Part shown: positions 1-6,880 of the stretch, piece by piece
Position numbering within the stretch: the first letter of the stretch is position 1
Layout: every line of letters begins with the position of its first letter
DNA from: Cymbomonas tetramitiformis
Taxonomy: Eukaryota > Chlorophyta > Pyramimonadophyceae > Pyramimonadales > Pyramimonadaceae
Assembly (NCBI GenBank): GCA_001247695.2
Contig: LGRX02024574.1
Span: forward strand, 1 to 16,557
DNA: 16,557 nt
Direction: 5' to 3'
Program-made: the position numbers and the translations under genes
The notes under the pieces: model-generated
What the model was told of the DNA's origin: nothing
Seen by the model: only the letters and a program-made list of their open reading frames with translations
Databases searched by the model: none

Positions 1-1
1 T

Positions 2-520
2 GCGTAGCAATTGTAGCAGCGGTCCGTATTTCTTGTATTTTTCCAGGAGTTTGGGTCCCCATTTTTCGTCATCGGTGTGGGCCACTTCAATGAGGTGTAG
101 GTTTCTTACCCTTGCTGGTGCTTCCTGTTGTGTGCATTCCCATCCGTCTTCCAGGTCTTCTAGACCCTCTATCATGACTATGTCTACAAAACTCGGTATT
201 GTGTCGGGCCCATCGCTTCTGCCTGGGTTGTCCTTCCCGTCGTGTCTGCATTGCCCCCTGGTGAGTATGTAATTTGGGAGTACCCTTGGCTTAATCCCTG
301 GGTCCCTCTTTTTTCCAGTGTAGGCGAGTACTTTGCATCCCCCTTTCCTATGGTGGTCAAGTATGTGTTTTAGCTCGTCTGCGTGGGCATCTGCCCTGTC
401 CGTGAACATCCCTCGCATTTGTGGGTTGTTGCATCCACCTAGGGCGTGCCCTACCCTCATGAGGAAGCCCTTTGCGTAGTCCACCCCTTTGTGTCCGCAT
501 CCTTCCAGGGTGCACTTCCC
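2..520 (-). other. RLE-type (PD-D/E-XK) endonuclease domain with zinc finger, cut by window edge
   Basis: A zinc-binding pattern C-x4-C-x16-H-x4-C has its Cys codons at 512-514, 497-499 and 431-433 and its His at 446-448, in the local context GHALGGC. It is followed by an R/H-rich helix. A candidate catalytic Asp (codon 182-184, context SFVDIVMIEG) sits on a hydrophobic strand, and 31 residues later comes LIEVAHTDD (Glu codon 86-88), the E-x-x pattern of the restriction-like fold. A Lys-rich helix (KLLEKYKKYG) then runs to base 2. Restriction-like endonucleases lie C-terminal to RT in R2, CRE and Dualen-type elements. The remaining strands of the fold should lie left of the window. Confidence 0.6.
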
Positions 521-3500
521 GCTCCCTCCGGCTGAGTTTTTCGCCGTCTCATAGTCTTGTGCCGGCAGTATTCTCAGTCTGCATTTGAGTATTGTTTTTC
601 GTACCGCAAATGTGGCTCGTTTCCAGAAGCCGTTCGCTACTTTGTGTAGTGGCGTGTCTCCTTTGAGGTGCTTCATTGTTTCGTTTAGCCAGCTGTCTGT
701 GGTCCCGCCCTCCTGAACCGAGGGGGCGTTCCTTTTTTCCGTTCTGCTGTGTGCCATATCGTGTTTTCGCTGTTTCCATCTTGTTCTGGGCATCGGGTCC
801 TCCATTACTGCATGGACTCTGGACTCCTCTGTGACACAGTCATGGTGAGCTTGTCTTTCTTTTGTCGGCTCCCCTTGTGACTTTTCCCGCTGCTCAATGA
901 GTTCATTTAGCATGTCAAAAATTTCATCGTCATTTTGTACTTCTTGGGTCACTTCTAGTCTCTCCGCGAGCTCGTTGAGTTCCTCAAATATTTCCTCCCC
1001 TTCGGAGGGTGGGGGTGGTGTCCCTGCGGGTTCGGGTTCGTCTCCTCGGGTGGGGTCCCCTTTGCCCTCTGTTTCTTGGTATTCTTGGTGCTCCTGCACC
1101 TCCCGCATAAGGAGCATCTCCTCTTCCTCCGTTTGTTCCATCATGGCTTTTATTTGCCTGTCTTCTTCGTCTCGGGTCTGGTTGGCTTGCTGCTGCTGGT
1201 TGGGTACTGGGTCCCGTATTGTCGTTTGTTCCTCTTCAGTTTGTTGCGCTTGGTCTAGGTGCGCCTCCCATCTGAAGTTGCGCTCAGTTTTCAGTTGGTG
1301 GGTCCAGGTTGAGGGTTCTCCCTGGAGGTCGGTCATTTTTGCTGAGAGTCTACTGTTCTCTTGGGTTTGCCGTTCACGGAGTAGTGTGGTTACGTACTTT
1401 TGTACCGCGAGTTTTCCTTTTAGCTCTCTGCTGTTCGAGTCCTCGTCTTGTATCATGGGTTTGACTTTTATTGTCTCGTTATTATCCCACGCTTCCGTGA
1501 GGGTTCCCGTGGTACAGGCTTGTTTGGCTGCCTCGTCGGCTTTTTCGTTCCCCACAATTCCCGTGTGTGCCTTGACTTTTAGCAGTGAGACAGTGTGTCC
1601 TGCTGCTACTAATGCCTCAATGTTGACCAGTATGGCATACAGGAGGTCTCTTTGCTGGTGGTGTTCCATGTTGTGGGGTTTCGTTCTCATGCTCTCCAGT
1701 TGTCTAATGGAGTTGGCACTGTCCGTGCAAATGGTGAGTCCATTGCCACTTGGTGGTGGCGGGAGCGTCACCGCTTTTTGTATGGCGAGAAGTTCCGCTC
1801 TGTTCACCTCTTGGTCTTCGCCTTCCCATCGAATCATGTGGGCCTCCCCTTCCCCGGTCCTGGGGTCCCATACCGCAGCTCCTGAGGCCCATTCTTTGCC
1901 TCCTTCTTCTGTTTCTAGTTCTCTTTTGCTCCCGTCCGTGTAAAGGTACGAGGTTGCCTTGTGTGCCCTTAGAGGGGAGGGGTATGTCAATTGGGTTGGT
2001 GTGTTCCTCGGGGCTTGGTTCCTGGGGTCCTCTGTTTGGTCTCTTGTCAATTCCCATCTTCTTCCTTGGGCTCCCGGTTCGTGTTCGGGCCAGAAGTCAG
2101 TGGGGTATCTGACAACTTTTGACCTCGCTACTTTGTTCCATATCGTTTGGGCGTCATTCTGTCTTGTAAGCCTGGTGTGTAAGGTGTTGGCTTCCACCAC
2201 CTGTTGTACGGTGGGGGGGTGTATGTTCCATTTGCCTCCTCTGCTCCCGGGGAGGAGTTCCCATTTGGCTGGTCCTTCTTCCTCGTGGAGGTGGCTGTCC
2301 TCCCACCAAGTTTCCACTTCCGCTTGTACGTTGCAGCACTGGGGGCAGAGGTCGTTGCTCAAATGTGGCCCTGTGCTGCACATTCTTCCCATTGCATTCG
2401 TCATGTCCTTTGTCTTAATTTCCGGGAGTTCGTATCGCTGCCATGGTCTTGTGTCCACCACACAGTCTACACTGGGGGTGCGTACCTCTTGGTTTGGTTC
2501 ATTCGCATCGTGTAGGTGTGCCTCCCTCATCGGCTGTTCGACAGCTGAGGTGGTGCGGACCTTACTTTGCGGGCAGGTTGTGAGTGCCCTCCTTATACAG
2601 TCTGCGGCAGTGTCTGGGTCCCCGCAGTGTGCTTGCCATCCTTCCTTGTTGGCCACTATCAGCACCCGGAGGTTCCAGTTGCATTGTTTCGCTTGTTGGT
2701 GGGTGGCACCCATCCAGTGGTCAGGGGGTAGAAATGTGAACTTGCCTTGTGGTATTTCTAATAGTTCGTGTATTAGGTGCCCCGCATGTGCATTGTAGAG
2801 CTTCCTGTACGGGGTTTTTTCATATGTCGGGTACACCCCGACCCCGAACACCGGTTCTTGTGTGGTGGTGGCCGCTATGGCAAAGTCCAGTGCCTTTTTG
2901 AGGTCCTGTGGCGTGTATTCTGGGTTGAACTGGTAGGCTCCCAGTTTCATCCAATTTGCTGTCCAGGCCGAGCCTCTGGCCCCGAACACCTTGTCTCTGT
3001 CATACTTGGCGTAATACGTTGTGGTGTTGTGGTGGACATTGAGGGGTGAGGCGAACAGTTCGGTGGTAATTCCGAATGCCTGTTGTAGTGCCCTTTGCAT
3101 CTGGGCAGGGAATGTCCAATGGTTTTGCAGGTTCTTTTTTCGTTCCTCCTTTTCTTCTTTGCTTGAGTACCTAATGAGGAGGTGCCCTATTTCCTCCTCG
3201 AACGTGGAGACCTGTATTTTGTGGTCCTCCCACAATTCAGTGCGTAGTGTACGCTGGTGTGGGGTTTGGTGGTGCGTGGTACCCACTGCCTGGGTGTACC
3301 TTTCGTGTAGTCTGAGAAGCTTTTCTTTCGTGAGGGTGCCTATGTATTTCCCATTCCTGTGGTAGCTGTGGGCGAGTTCCCCCTCCAGCCGTATCTGGCA
3401 GTGGTGCCCTCTGTTGTCCACAATGTCTTGTTCTGGGTTGGTTTCTGTCGGGTCCAGTGTTAGGTTCTCTGCATGTAGTGTGGGCCAGGCCTGTCCCAGG

Positions 3501-4483
3501 TGCGGCCTCCCGGCCAGTATTTCTCTGAGGCCTGTGGGGTGGGTCACCTGGGAGCCCCTTGCTCGCAGTCTTCTATTCAGGGTTAGGAAGGTGGTCGCGC
3601 TTTGGCCCCTTCGTTTGGCTAGTTTCAGGTAGTCGGTTATGGTTTCCCTTGTACTCCACGAGTAGGAGTCATCCCCCTCTGAGTGTCTCCACTGGGTTCT
3701 GTACTGCGTCACTAGGGAGTGTGGGTCTGTTGGGTCAACGAGTAGGGTCCTCATTGCCACAATCTCTTTCGGCTTGTCAATCGTTCGGCCTTTCTCGAAG
3801 CCTGTCTCAAGTTTTTCGGCCATGGGGTCTATTTCATCTATCCATTTGGTTTGTGAGCGTGTGTGGAGGGGCTGGGGTTCTTCCTCTTCCTCCCCCGGTA
3901 CCGGGCCGGTATTCTCCGTTTCGTTAATCCTTGTGAGCGGGTGCAGGGAGAGTTGCCTGTGAATCTCTTCCCTGGGGACCTGCCTTGCTTCCCATTCGGT
4001 CATTTTTGCCCTCAGCTGCTCCGAGTTGAGGAGTGGGAGGTTAGTTCGCACTGCGTGGGAGTCCAGCGGCCCTTCCCTGGGCATGCTCCTGTATTGTTGC
4101 TTCAGCTGTCTGTTTGTGAGATTGTCGTAAAAGTCCCCCGGCTTCGCTATGTCCCTCGGTTGGGCTTCGCATAGGTATGGGTATAAGTGTGCTAGGCCTT
4201 TTGCTATGGCACTGCGGTCTGTGTTGAGGGTTGCATCTGTGCATTGTTCCCTGACGCTCACCTGGCTAATCGCATGTTGGCCATCTCGGGTAGTGAGGAG
4301 TGCTAGGTCCGGGAAATGTGCAAAGAGTTTGAGGCACGTTGTGAAGTTTATCGCCGTTGGCGTGTCCTTGGGTATTGTGAGCCTGGCAGTTTGGTCTGTG
4401 CACTTCGCCTGCCAGTCTGGTGGCATCGGTATGTCCCCATCAATTATTTTGCCTGCTTTCGTTTTTCTTGTTGTTCCCTCCAT
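2..4483 (-). CDS. C-terminal part of retrotransposon polyprotein: PCIF1-like methyltransferase fold, RNase H, RLE endonuclease (partial)
   Basis: This minus-strand frame has no stop from 4,711 down to the window edge, about 1,490 codons after the ATG at 4,481-4,483, and no end in view. Domains in order: an unrecognised linker with an acidic run (about 4,480-3,130); a PCIF1-like methyltransferase fold (about 3,130-2,560); a Cys/His cluster (about 2,380-2,310); RNase H (about 1,950-1,500); a Gln/Glu-rich segment (about 1,430-880); and an RLE-type nuclease (about 520-2). The frame overlaps the end of the RT frame by 40 bases measured from the ATG. That ATG has purine -3 and G +4, so re-initiation is possible, but the domain order suggests one polyprotein joined by a -1 frame step. 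Expected role: target cleavage and RNA removal during target-primed reverse transcription. The C-terminus is missing. Confidence 0.75.
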   Translation of the reverse strand, partial: MEGTTRKTKAGKIIDGDIPMPPDWQAKCTDQTARLTIPKDTPTAINFTTCLKLFAHFPDLALLTTRDGQHAISQVSVREQCTDATLNTDRSAIAKGLAHLYPYLCEAQPRDIAKPGDFYDNLTNRQLKQQYRSMPREGPLDSHAVRTNLPLLNSEQLRAKMTEWEARQVPREEIHRQLSLHPLTRINETENTGPVPGEEEEEPQPLHTRSQTKWIDEIDPMAEKLETGFEKGRTIDKPKEIVAMRTLLVDPTDPHSLVTQYRTQWRHSEGDDSYSWSTRETITDYLKLAKRRGQSATTFLTLNRRLRARGSQVTHPTGLREILAGRPHLGQAWPTLHAENLTLDPTETNPEQDIVDNRGHHCQIRLEGELAHSYHRNGKYIGTLTKEKLLRLHERYTQAVGTTHHQTPHQRTLRTELWEDHKIQVSTFEEEIGHLLIRYSSKEEKEERKKNLQNHWTFPAQMQRALQQAFGITTELFASPLNVHHNTTTYYAKYDRDKVFGARGSAWTANWMKLGAYQFNPEYTPQDLKKALDFAIAATTTQEPVFGVGVYPTYEKTPYRKLYNAHAGHLIHELLEIPQGKFTFLPPDHWMGATHQQAKQCNWNLRVLIVANKEGWQAHCGDPDTAADCIRRALTTCPQSKVRTTSAVEQPMREAHLHDANEPNQEVRTPSVDCVVDTRPWQRYELPEIKTKDMTNAMGRMCSTGPHLSNDLCPQCCNVQAEVETWWEDSHLHEEEGPAKWELLPGSRGGKWNIHPPTVQQVVEANTLHTRLTRQNDAQTIWNKVARSKVVRYPTDFWPEHEPGAQGRRWELTRDQTEDPRNQAPRNTPTQLTYPSPLRAHKATSYLYTDGSKRELETEEGGKEWASGAAVWDPRTGEGEAHMIRWEGEDQEVNRAELLAIQKAVTLPPPPSGNGLTICTDSANSIRQLESMRTKPHNMEHHQQRDLLYAILVNIEALVAAGHTVSLLKVKAHTGIVGNEKADEAAKQACTTGTLTEAWDNNETIKVKPMIQDEDSNSRELKGKLAVQKYVTTLLRERQTQENSRLSAKMTDLQGEPSTWTHQLKTERNFRWEAHLDQAQQTEEEQTTIRDPVPNQQQQANQTRDEEDRQIKAMMEQTEEEEMLLMREVQEHQEYQETEGKGDPTRGDEPEPAGTPPPPSEGEEIFEELNELAERLEVTQEVQNDDEIFDMLNELIEQREKSQGEPTKERQAHHDCVTEESRVHAVMEDPMPRTRWKQRKHDMAHSRTEKRNAPSVQEGGTTDSWLNETMKHLKGDTPLHKVANGFWKRATFAVRKTILKCRLRILPAQDYETAKNSAGGSGKCTLEGCGHKGVDYAKGFLMRVGHALGGCNNPQMRGMFTDRADAHADELKHILDHHRKGGCKVLAYTGKKRDPGIKPRVLPNYILTRGQCRHDGKDNPGRSDGPDTIPSFVDIVMIEGLEDLEDGWECTQQEAPARVRNLHLIEVAHTDDEKWGPKLLEKYKKYGPLLQLLR
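880..1430 (-). other. Acidic Gln/Glu-rich linker with short heptad-like repeat
   Basis: Between RNase H and the RLE zinc finger the frame encodes a low-complexity segment rich in Glu and Gln, including a short QQQQ run and a PPPP run. It contains a related pair, EIFEELNEL (968-994) and EIFDMLNEL (899-925), offset by exactly 23 codons and amphipathic in character. This is likely a flexible linker with a short helical oligomerisation or interaction motif. No enzymatic motif is seen. Confidence 0.5.
1500..1950 (-). other. RNase H (RNH1-type) domain of the non-LTR element
   Basis: All four acidic catalytic positions can be read in the minus frame: Asp in YTDGS (codon 1,934-1,936), Glu in NRAELLA (codon 1,793-1,795), Asp in CTDSANS (codon 1,721-1,723) and Asp in NEKADEAAK (codon 1,535-1,537). 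LKVKAHTGIVGN precedes the last and carries the His of the RNase H handle region. The domain would degrade RNA in the RNA:DNA hybrid after reverse transcription. It looks intact and not decayed. It sits unusually far (about 0.6 kb beyond the inserted methyltransferase-like domain) from RT. Confidence 0.88.
2310..2380 (-). other. Cys/His cluster (zf-RVT-like) upstream of RNase H
   Basis: The frame reads a Cys-rich stretch with MCSTGPHL, then LCPQCCNV, then ETWWEDSHLH. This C-x2-C ... E-T ... H-x-H layout is the one commonly seen in the small zinc finger near the RNase H of plant and algal non-LTR elements. It is called from residue spacing only. Confidence 0.45.
2560..3130 (-). other. PCIF1-like N6-adenine methyltransferase-fold domain inside the retrotransposon ORF
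   Basis: Between RT and RNase H the open frame carries, in order: ELFASPLN (3,038-3,061), YYAKYDRDKVFGARGS with FGAR at 2,975-2,986, QFNPEYTPQDL with NPEY at 2,915-2,926, then GVYPTYEKTPY and EIPQGKFTFLPPDHW. This FASP[LF]N - FG..GS - NPP[FY]-type motif - hydrophobic strand ending in P - aromatic/Pro strand order is the layout of the PCIF1 family (the cap-adjacent m6Am methyltransferase of animals), as I recall it. The catalytic NPPF tetrad is NPEY here, so activity cannot be assumed. Known: (D/N/S)-P-P-(Y/F/W) is the target-adenine-binding motif of N6 methyltransferases. Inferred: methylation, or binding of the element's RNA cap or adenines. It is flanked by uninterrupted coding frame, so it belongs to the element. 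Confidence 0.62.
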
Positions 4484-6594
4484 TTCTTTATCGGACGCTT
4501 CCTTCTGGTCGCCCCTTTTAGCTGTTCCATTATCTTTGGTATTGGGGTTTGGAGTTGTCTGAGCATTCCTTCCGTCCCCTGGGGCGTAATGTTGTATCTG
4601 AGTAGGGCATTGAGTTTTCTCAGTGTGTTGTGTTTTGTCTGGTGCCCCCCCCAGAGTTTGTCGAGGTCTGTACAGTTCCTGCGTGTGGTGCTGTGGTATT
4701 CTACCAGTCCTCTAGTGGACCTGCTGACATGGGACATTCTGAGTCTCGACTTTAGGTTTATTTGCCTCCAAGCCGGGCCTCGTACCGTCCCCTTGTCTTC
4801 TTCGCTGTGCATGGCCTCCAGTAGTCCGCTCCAAATCGACTGGGCGTAGACTGCCTGGAGTGGCACCATTCCCAAGCCGTACTTTTCCTTTTCCTGCGTG
4901 GTGAAAATGTTTGGCGTTCCGTTGCGGGGCAGGCCTTGTATATTTTTTGTGGCCCCCCCTATTATTTTGTTGAATTCGTCTATTTCGCCCGCTGTGTACA
5001 GCCCTAGGTGTAATCCATATCTGAATTTCCCCAGTATTGCGGAGTGAAGGGAGTATTCCTTTTGGTCAGGTGTCAGAGGGGAGCGCAGTAGAGCTTGTAT
5101 TCTGTGGTTCATCTCTTCCTTAGCGGCCTCTTTTTCCTTGTCCCACCTGCCTGTGAATGCAAGTAGTACTCCCAGGTATTTGTACGTGTCGTCTGGCTTG
5201 AGTACCTTGAAGTGGCTTAGCTTGCCGTCCAGTCCCAGCATTTTGAGGTCTTTATGGAGTTGTTCAGGTATGGAGACCCCATTTTTTATGCCGGTTATGG
5301 CTGACTTGGTGAGGTTAATTCGGAGTTCGCTCCACTGTGAGAATGCTTGCAGTTTGTGTAGCTGAGCTCTCATGTGGTGAATCGTAGGGCACAGTATGAG
5401 TAGGTCGTCGACGAACGCCCCTGCAGTCGTCCTGAGGGGGCCCAGCCTTTCTTGTTCCGCTGCATACTTGTGTTGGTACCCGTGCTCTCCCACCTCTAGC
5501 CATCTTAGCAACGGTTCCTGGTATATTATGAAAAGGAGGGGGCTCATGCTGTCTCCCTGGAGGAGTCCTCTTTGCACCTGTACAGTTTTGTGTGAGGTTT
5601 CCCCTCCTACTCGGGCGTTCATGGACATTGTGTCGTGGCTATGTGTACCCAGGACATCCCGCACCACCTGTGTGAGTTCGTCGGGTATTCCAAGGTACTG
5701 CATCGTATGGAGTAGTTTGTTGTGGTCCACTGAGCCGTACGCGTTTTCGAAGTCTACATACAGGCCATGCAGTTCTCTTCCTGAGACATTCGCATCCTCA
5801 ATCGCATTGGTTACTCTGGTGAGTTGTCGAAGTGTGTTCCTTTTTTCCCTTGAGCCTTCCTGCGCCTGGGCTAGTATTCCCTGCGTTTCGCAGAACGTGG
5901 AGAGCATGTTTGCTATCTGCGAGGTGTATAGTTTGAATACCCCTTCAAGCAGGGCTATGGGTCGGTAATTTTGCTGTAAGGTGACATCCCCTTTCTTGTG
6001 GTGGAAGCAGAATGTCCCTTTTTTCCAGGTGAGAGGGACATGCTTGCTGTTCCACATTTCCAGCATGAGTGCGTGTAGTGCATCGTGGAAGTCCTCTGGC
6101 ATGTACTTAAGAATTTCGTTCGGGGTCCTGGTGGGGCCTGGTGCCTTGTTGTTGTTTAGGGTGTGTACCGCTTTGGTGTAGCCCTGTCTACTTATTGTGA
6201 GGTCCAGCCCACTGGGGTCTGGTCTTGGCATCTTTATGAGGTGCTCCCTGTGAGCTGGGTCTTCCCATGGTGGAGGTTTCGAGTCGGGTGGACTTCGGTG
6301 CTCCATCCTGTATGGTGCCGAGTGGGCCATGTGGTCTGCTAGTGCGTTAGCGATGTTCCCGTGGCCTACAGCCAGGTTGCCCTCTCTGTCCTGTAGAGCC
6401 TGTATGTTCGCTGTGGGGGCATGGCCTGTTTCTTGTGCCTTGGTATATATCCTTTTGTGGTATCTTTTTTGGTTGTTCCAGTATTCCTTTACTGTTTTGT
6501 TGTTGTGTCTTTGCTTGGCTTGTTTCCAGTGCTGCTTTACTACCTTGTGCGCTGCCGACCTTTCTTTTTTGGCCTCCTCAGTAAGCCACGACAC
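4444..6594 (-). CDS. Reverse transcriptase segment of the non-LTR retrotransposon
   Basis: This 716-codon segment is not a separate gene. The codon at 6,594 is GTG, directly continues the upstream frame and sits in the MITE target duplication. An N-terminal basic helix is followed by RT motifs: NKAPGPTRTPNE (residues 149-160), YRPIALLEGVFK (210-221), the catalytic Asp in YVDFENAYGSVDH (Asp281), QRGLLQGDSMSPLLF (341-355) and AFVDDLLIL (Asp396/Asp397). All three catalytic aspartates are present. After the palm comes LTKSAITG and a thumb/linker region up to a very basic tail (RRKRPIKKWREQQEKRK) and a TAA at 4,444. It performs cDNA synthesis on nicked target DNA. The reading frame then needs a -1 step to enter the downstream methyltransferase/RNase H/RLE frame. 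No internal stop is present. Confidence 0.9.
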   Translation of the reverse strand: MSWLTEEAKKERSAAHKVVKQHWKQAKQRHNNKTVKEYWNNQKRYHKRIYTKAQETGHAPTANIQALQDREGNLAVGHGNIANALADHMAHSAPYRMEHRSPPDSKPPPWEDPAHREHLIKMPRPDPSGLDLTISRQGYTKAVHTLNNNKAPGPTRTPNEILKYMPEDFHDALHALMLEMWNSKHVPLTWKKGTFCFHHKKGDVTLQQNYRPIALLEGVFKLYTSQIANMLSTFCETQGILAQAQEGSREKRNTLRQLTRVTNAIEDANVSGRELHGLYVDFENAYGSVDHNKLLHTMQYLGIPDELTQVVRDVLGTHSHDTMSMNARVGGETSHKTVQVQRGLLQGDSMSPLLFIIYQEPLLRWLEVGEHGYQHKYAAEQERLGPLRTTAGAFVDDLLILCPTIHHMRAQLHKLQAFSQWSELRINLTKSAITGIKNGVSIPEQLHKDLKMLGLDGKLSHFKVLKPDDTYKYLGVLLAFTGRWDKEKEAAKEEMNHRIQALLRSPLTPDQKEYSLHSAILGKFRYGLHLGLYTAGEIDEFNKIIGGATKNIQGLPRNGTPNIFTTQEKEKYGLGMVPLQAVYAQSIWSGLLEAMHSEEDKGTVRGPAWRQINLKSRLRMSHVSRSTRGLVEYHSTTRRNCTDLDKLWGGHQTKHNTLRKLNALLRYNITPQGTEGMLRQLQTPIPKIMEQLKGATRRKRPIKKWREQQEKRKQAK

Positions 6595-6599
6595 CCACT
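6592..6599. repeat. Left 8-bp target-site duplication of the MITE
   Basis: CACCCACT flanks the MITE on the left and is identical to 6,881-6,888. In the host coding strand it encodes part of Glu-Trp-Val on both sides, so the same tripeptide is read before and after the insertion. Confidence 0.9.
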
Positions 6600-6880
6600 C
6601 AGGGTGGATATCTCCCGCGGAGGCGACTCGGCCCGCATTGGGAATTTACTTCGGCCACATTTCGGCCCGTCTCGGCCCGAACCCAAAATTGCCCGCCGCA
6701 GGCGCAAAATTTTAATTTTAAGTATGACAATTTGTCAAAAATCGATAAAATTTTGGAAATTTATCGATTTTCCCCTCAATGCGACTCGGCCCATCCGCAA
6801 CTTTTCCTTCGGCCCGCCTTCGGCCCGGGCCTCCGTGACACGGCCCCGGGCCGGCCAATCCCAGGAAGATATCTTCCCTG
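6600..6880. mobile_element. hAT-like MITE (281 bp) inserted in the retrotransposon coding region
   Basis: The left end starts CAGGGTGGATATCTCCC. The right end, reverse-complemented, starts CAGGGAAGATATCTTCC. The 21-bp termini match at 16 positions. It is flanked by a perfect 8-bp duplication, CACCCACT. An 8-bp duplication with CAGNG-type termini is the signature of the hAT superfamily. The interior has no coding capacity. It holds repeated TCGGCCC motifs, GCGACTCGGCCC twice (about 6,622 and 6,779), and a hairpin-forming AAAATCGATAAA (6,738-6,749) with its exact inverse at 6,760-6,771. Insertion plus duplication adds 289 bases and shifts the host frame. The upstream APE frame runs 34 codons into the MITE and stops at 6,776. 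Confidence 0.88.
6738..6771. repeat. Perfect 12-bp inverted repeat in the MITE centre
   Basis: AAAATCGATAAA (6,738-6,749) and TTTATCGATTTT (6,760-6,771) pair exactly across a 10-base loop. This AT-rich hairpin sits in an otherwise GC-rich element. Confidence 0.85.

Noticed and set aside
897..1943. 348-codon plus-strand open frame (and other long plus-strand frames between 1 and 11,000)
   Set aside because: It is antisense to the RNase H and acidic linker frame, with Ser/Cys/Leu-rich low-complexity content and no motif. It is explained by the T/G-rich strand skew.
1704..2057. 117-codon minus-strand frame
   Set aside because: It is a different frame from the one carrying the RNase H catalytic residues, so it is a shadow of that coding region.
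4444..4500. Classical -1 slippery heptamer at the RT frame end
   Set aside because: The A-rich bases do not form X-XXY-YYZ in the RT frame, so programmed frameshifting is only one option beside re-initiation or an indel.
5396..5968. 190-codon plus-strand frame opposite RT
   Set aside because: It mirrors the RT palm region on the other strand and has no recognisable motif.
6592..6594. Start codon of the RT frame at 6,594
   Set aside because: The codon is GTG inside the MITE target duplication and simply continues the APE frame from before the insertion. It is not an initiation site.
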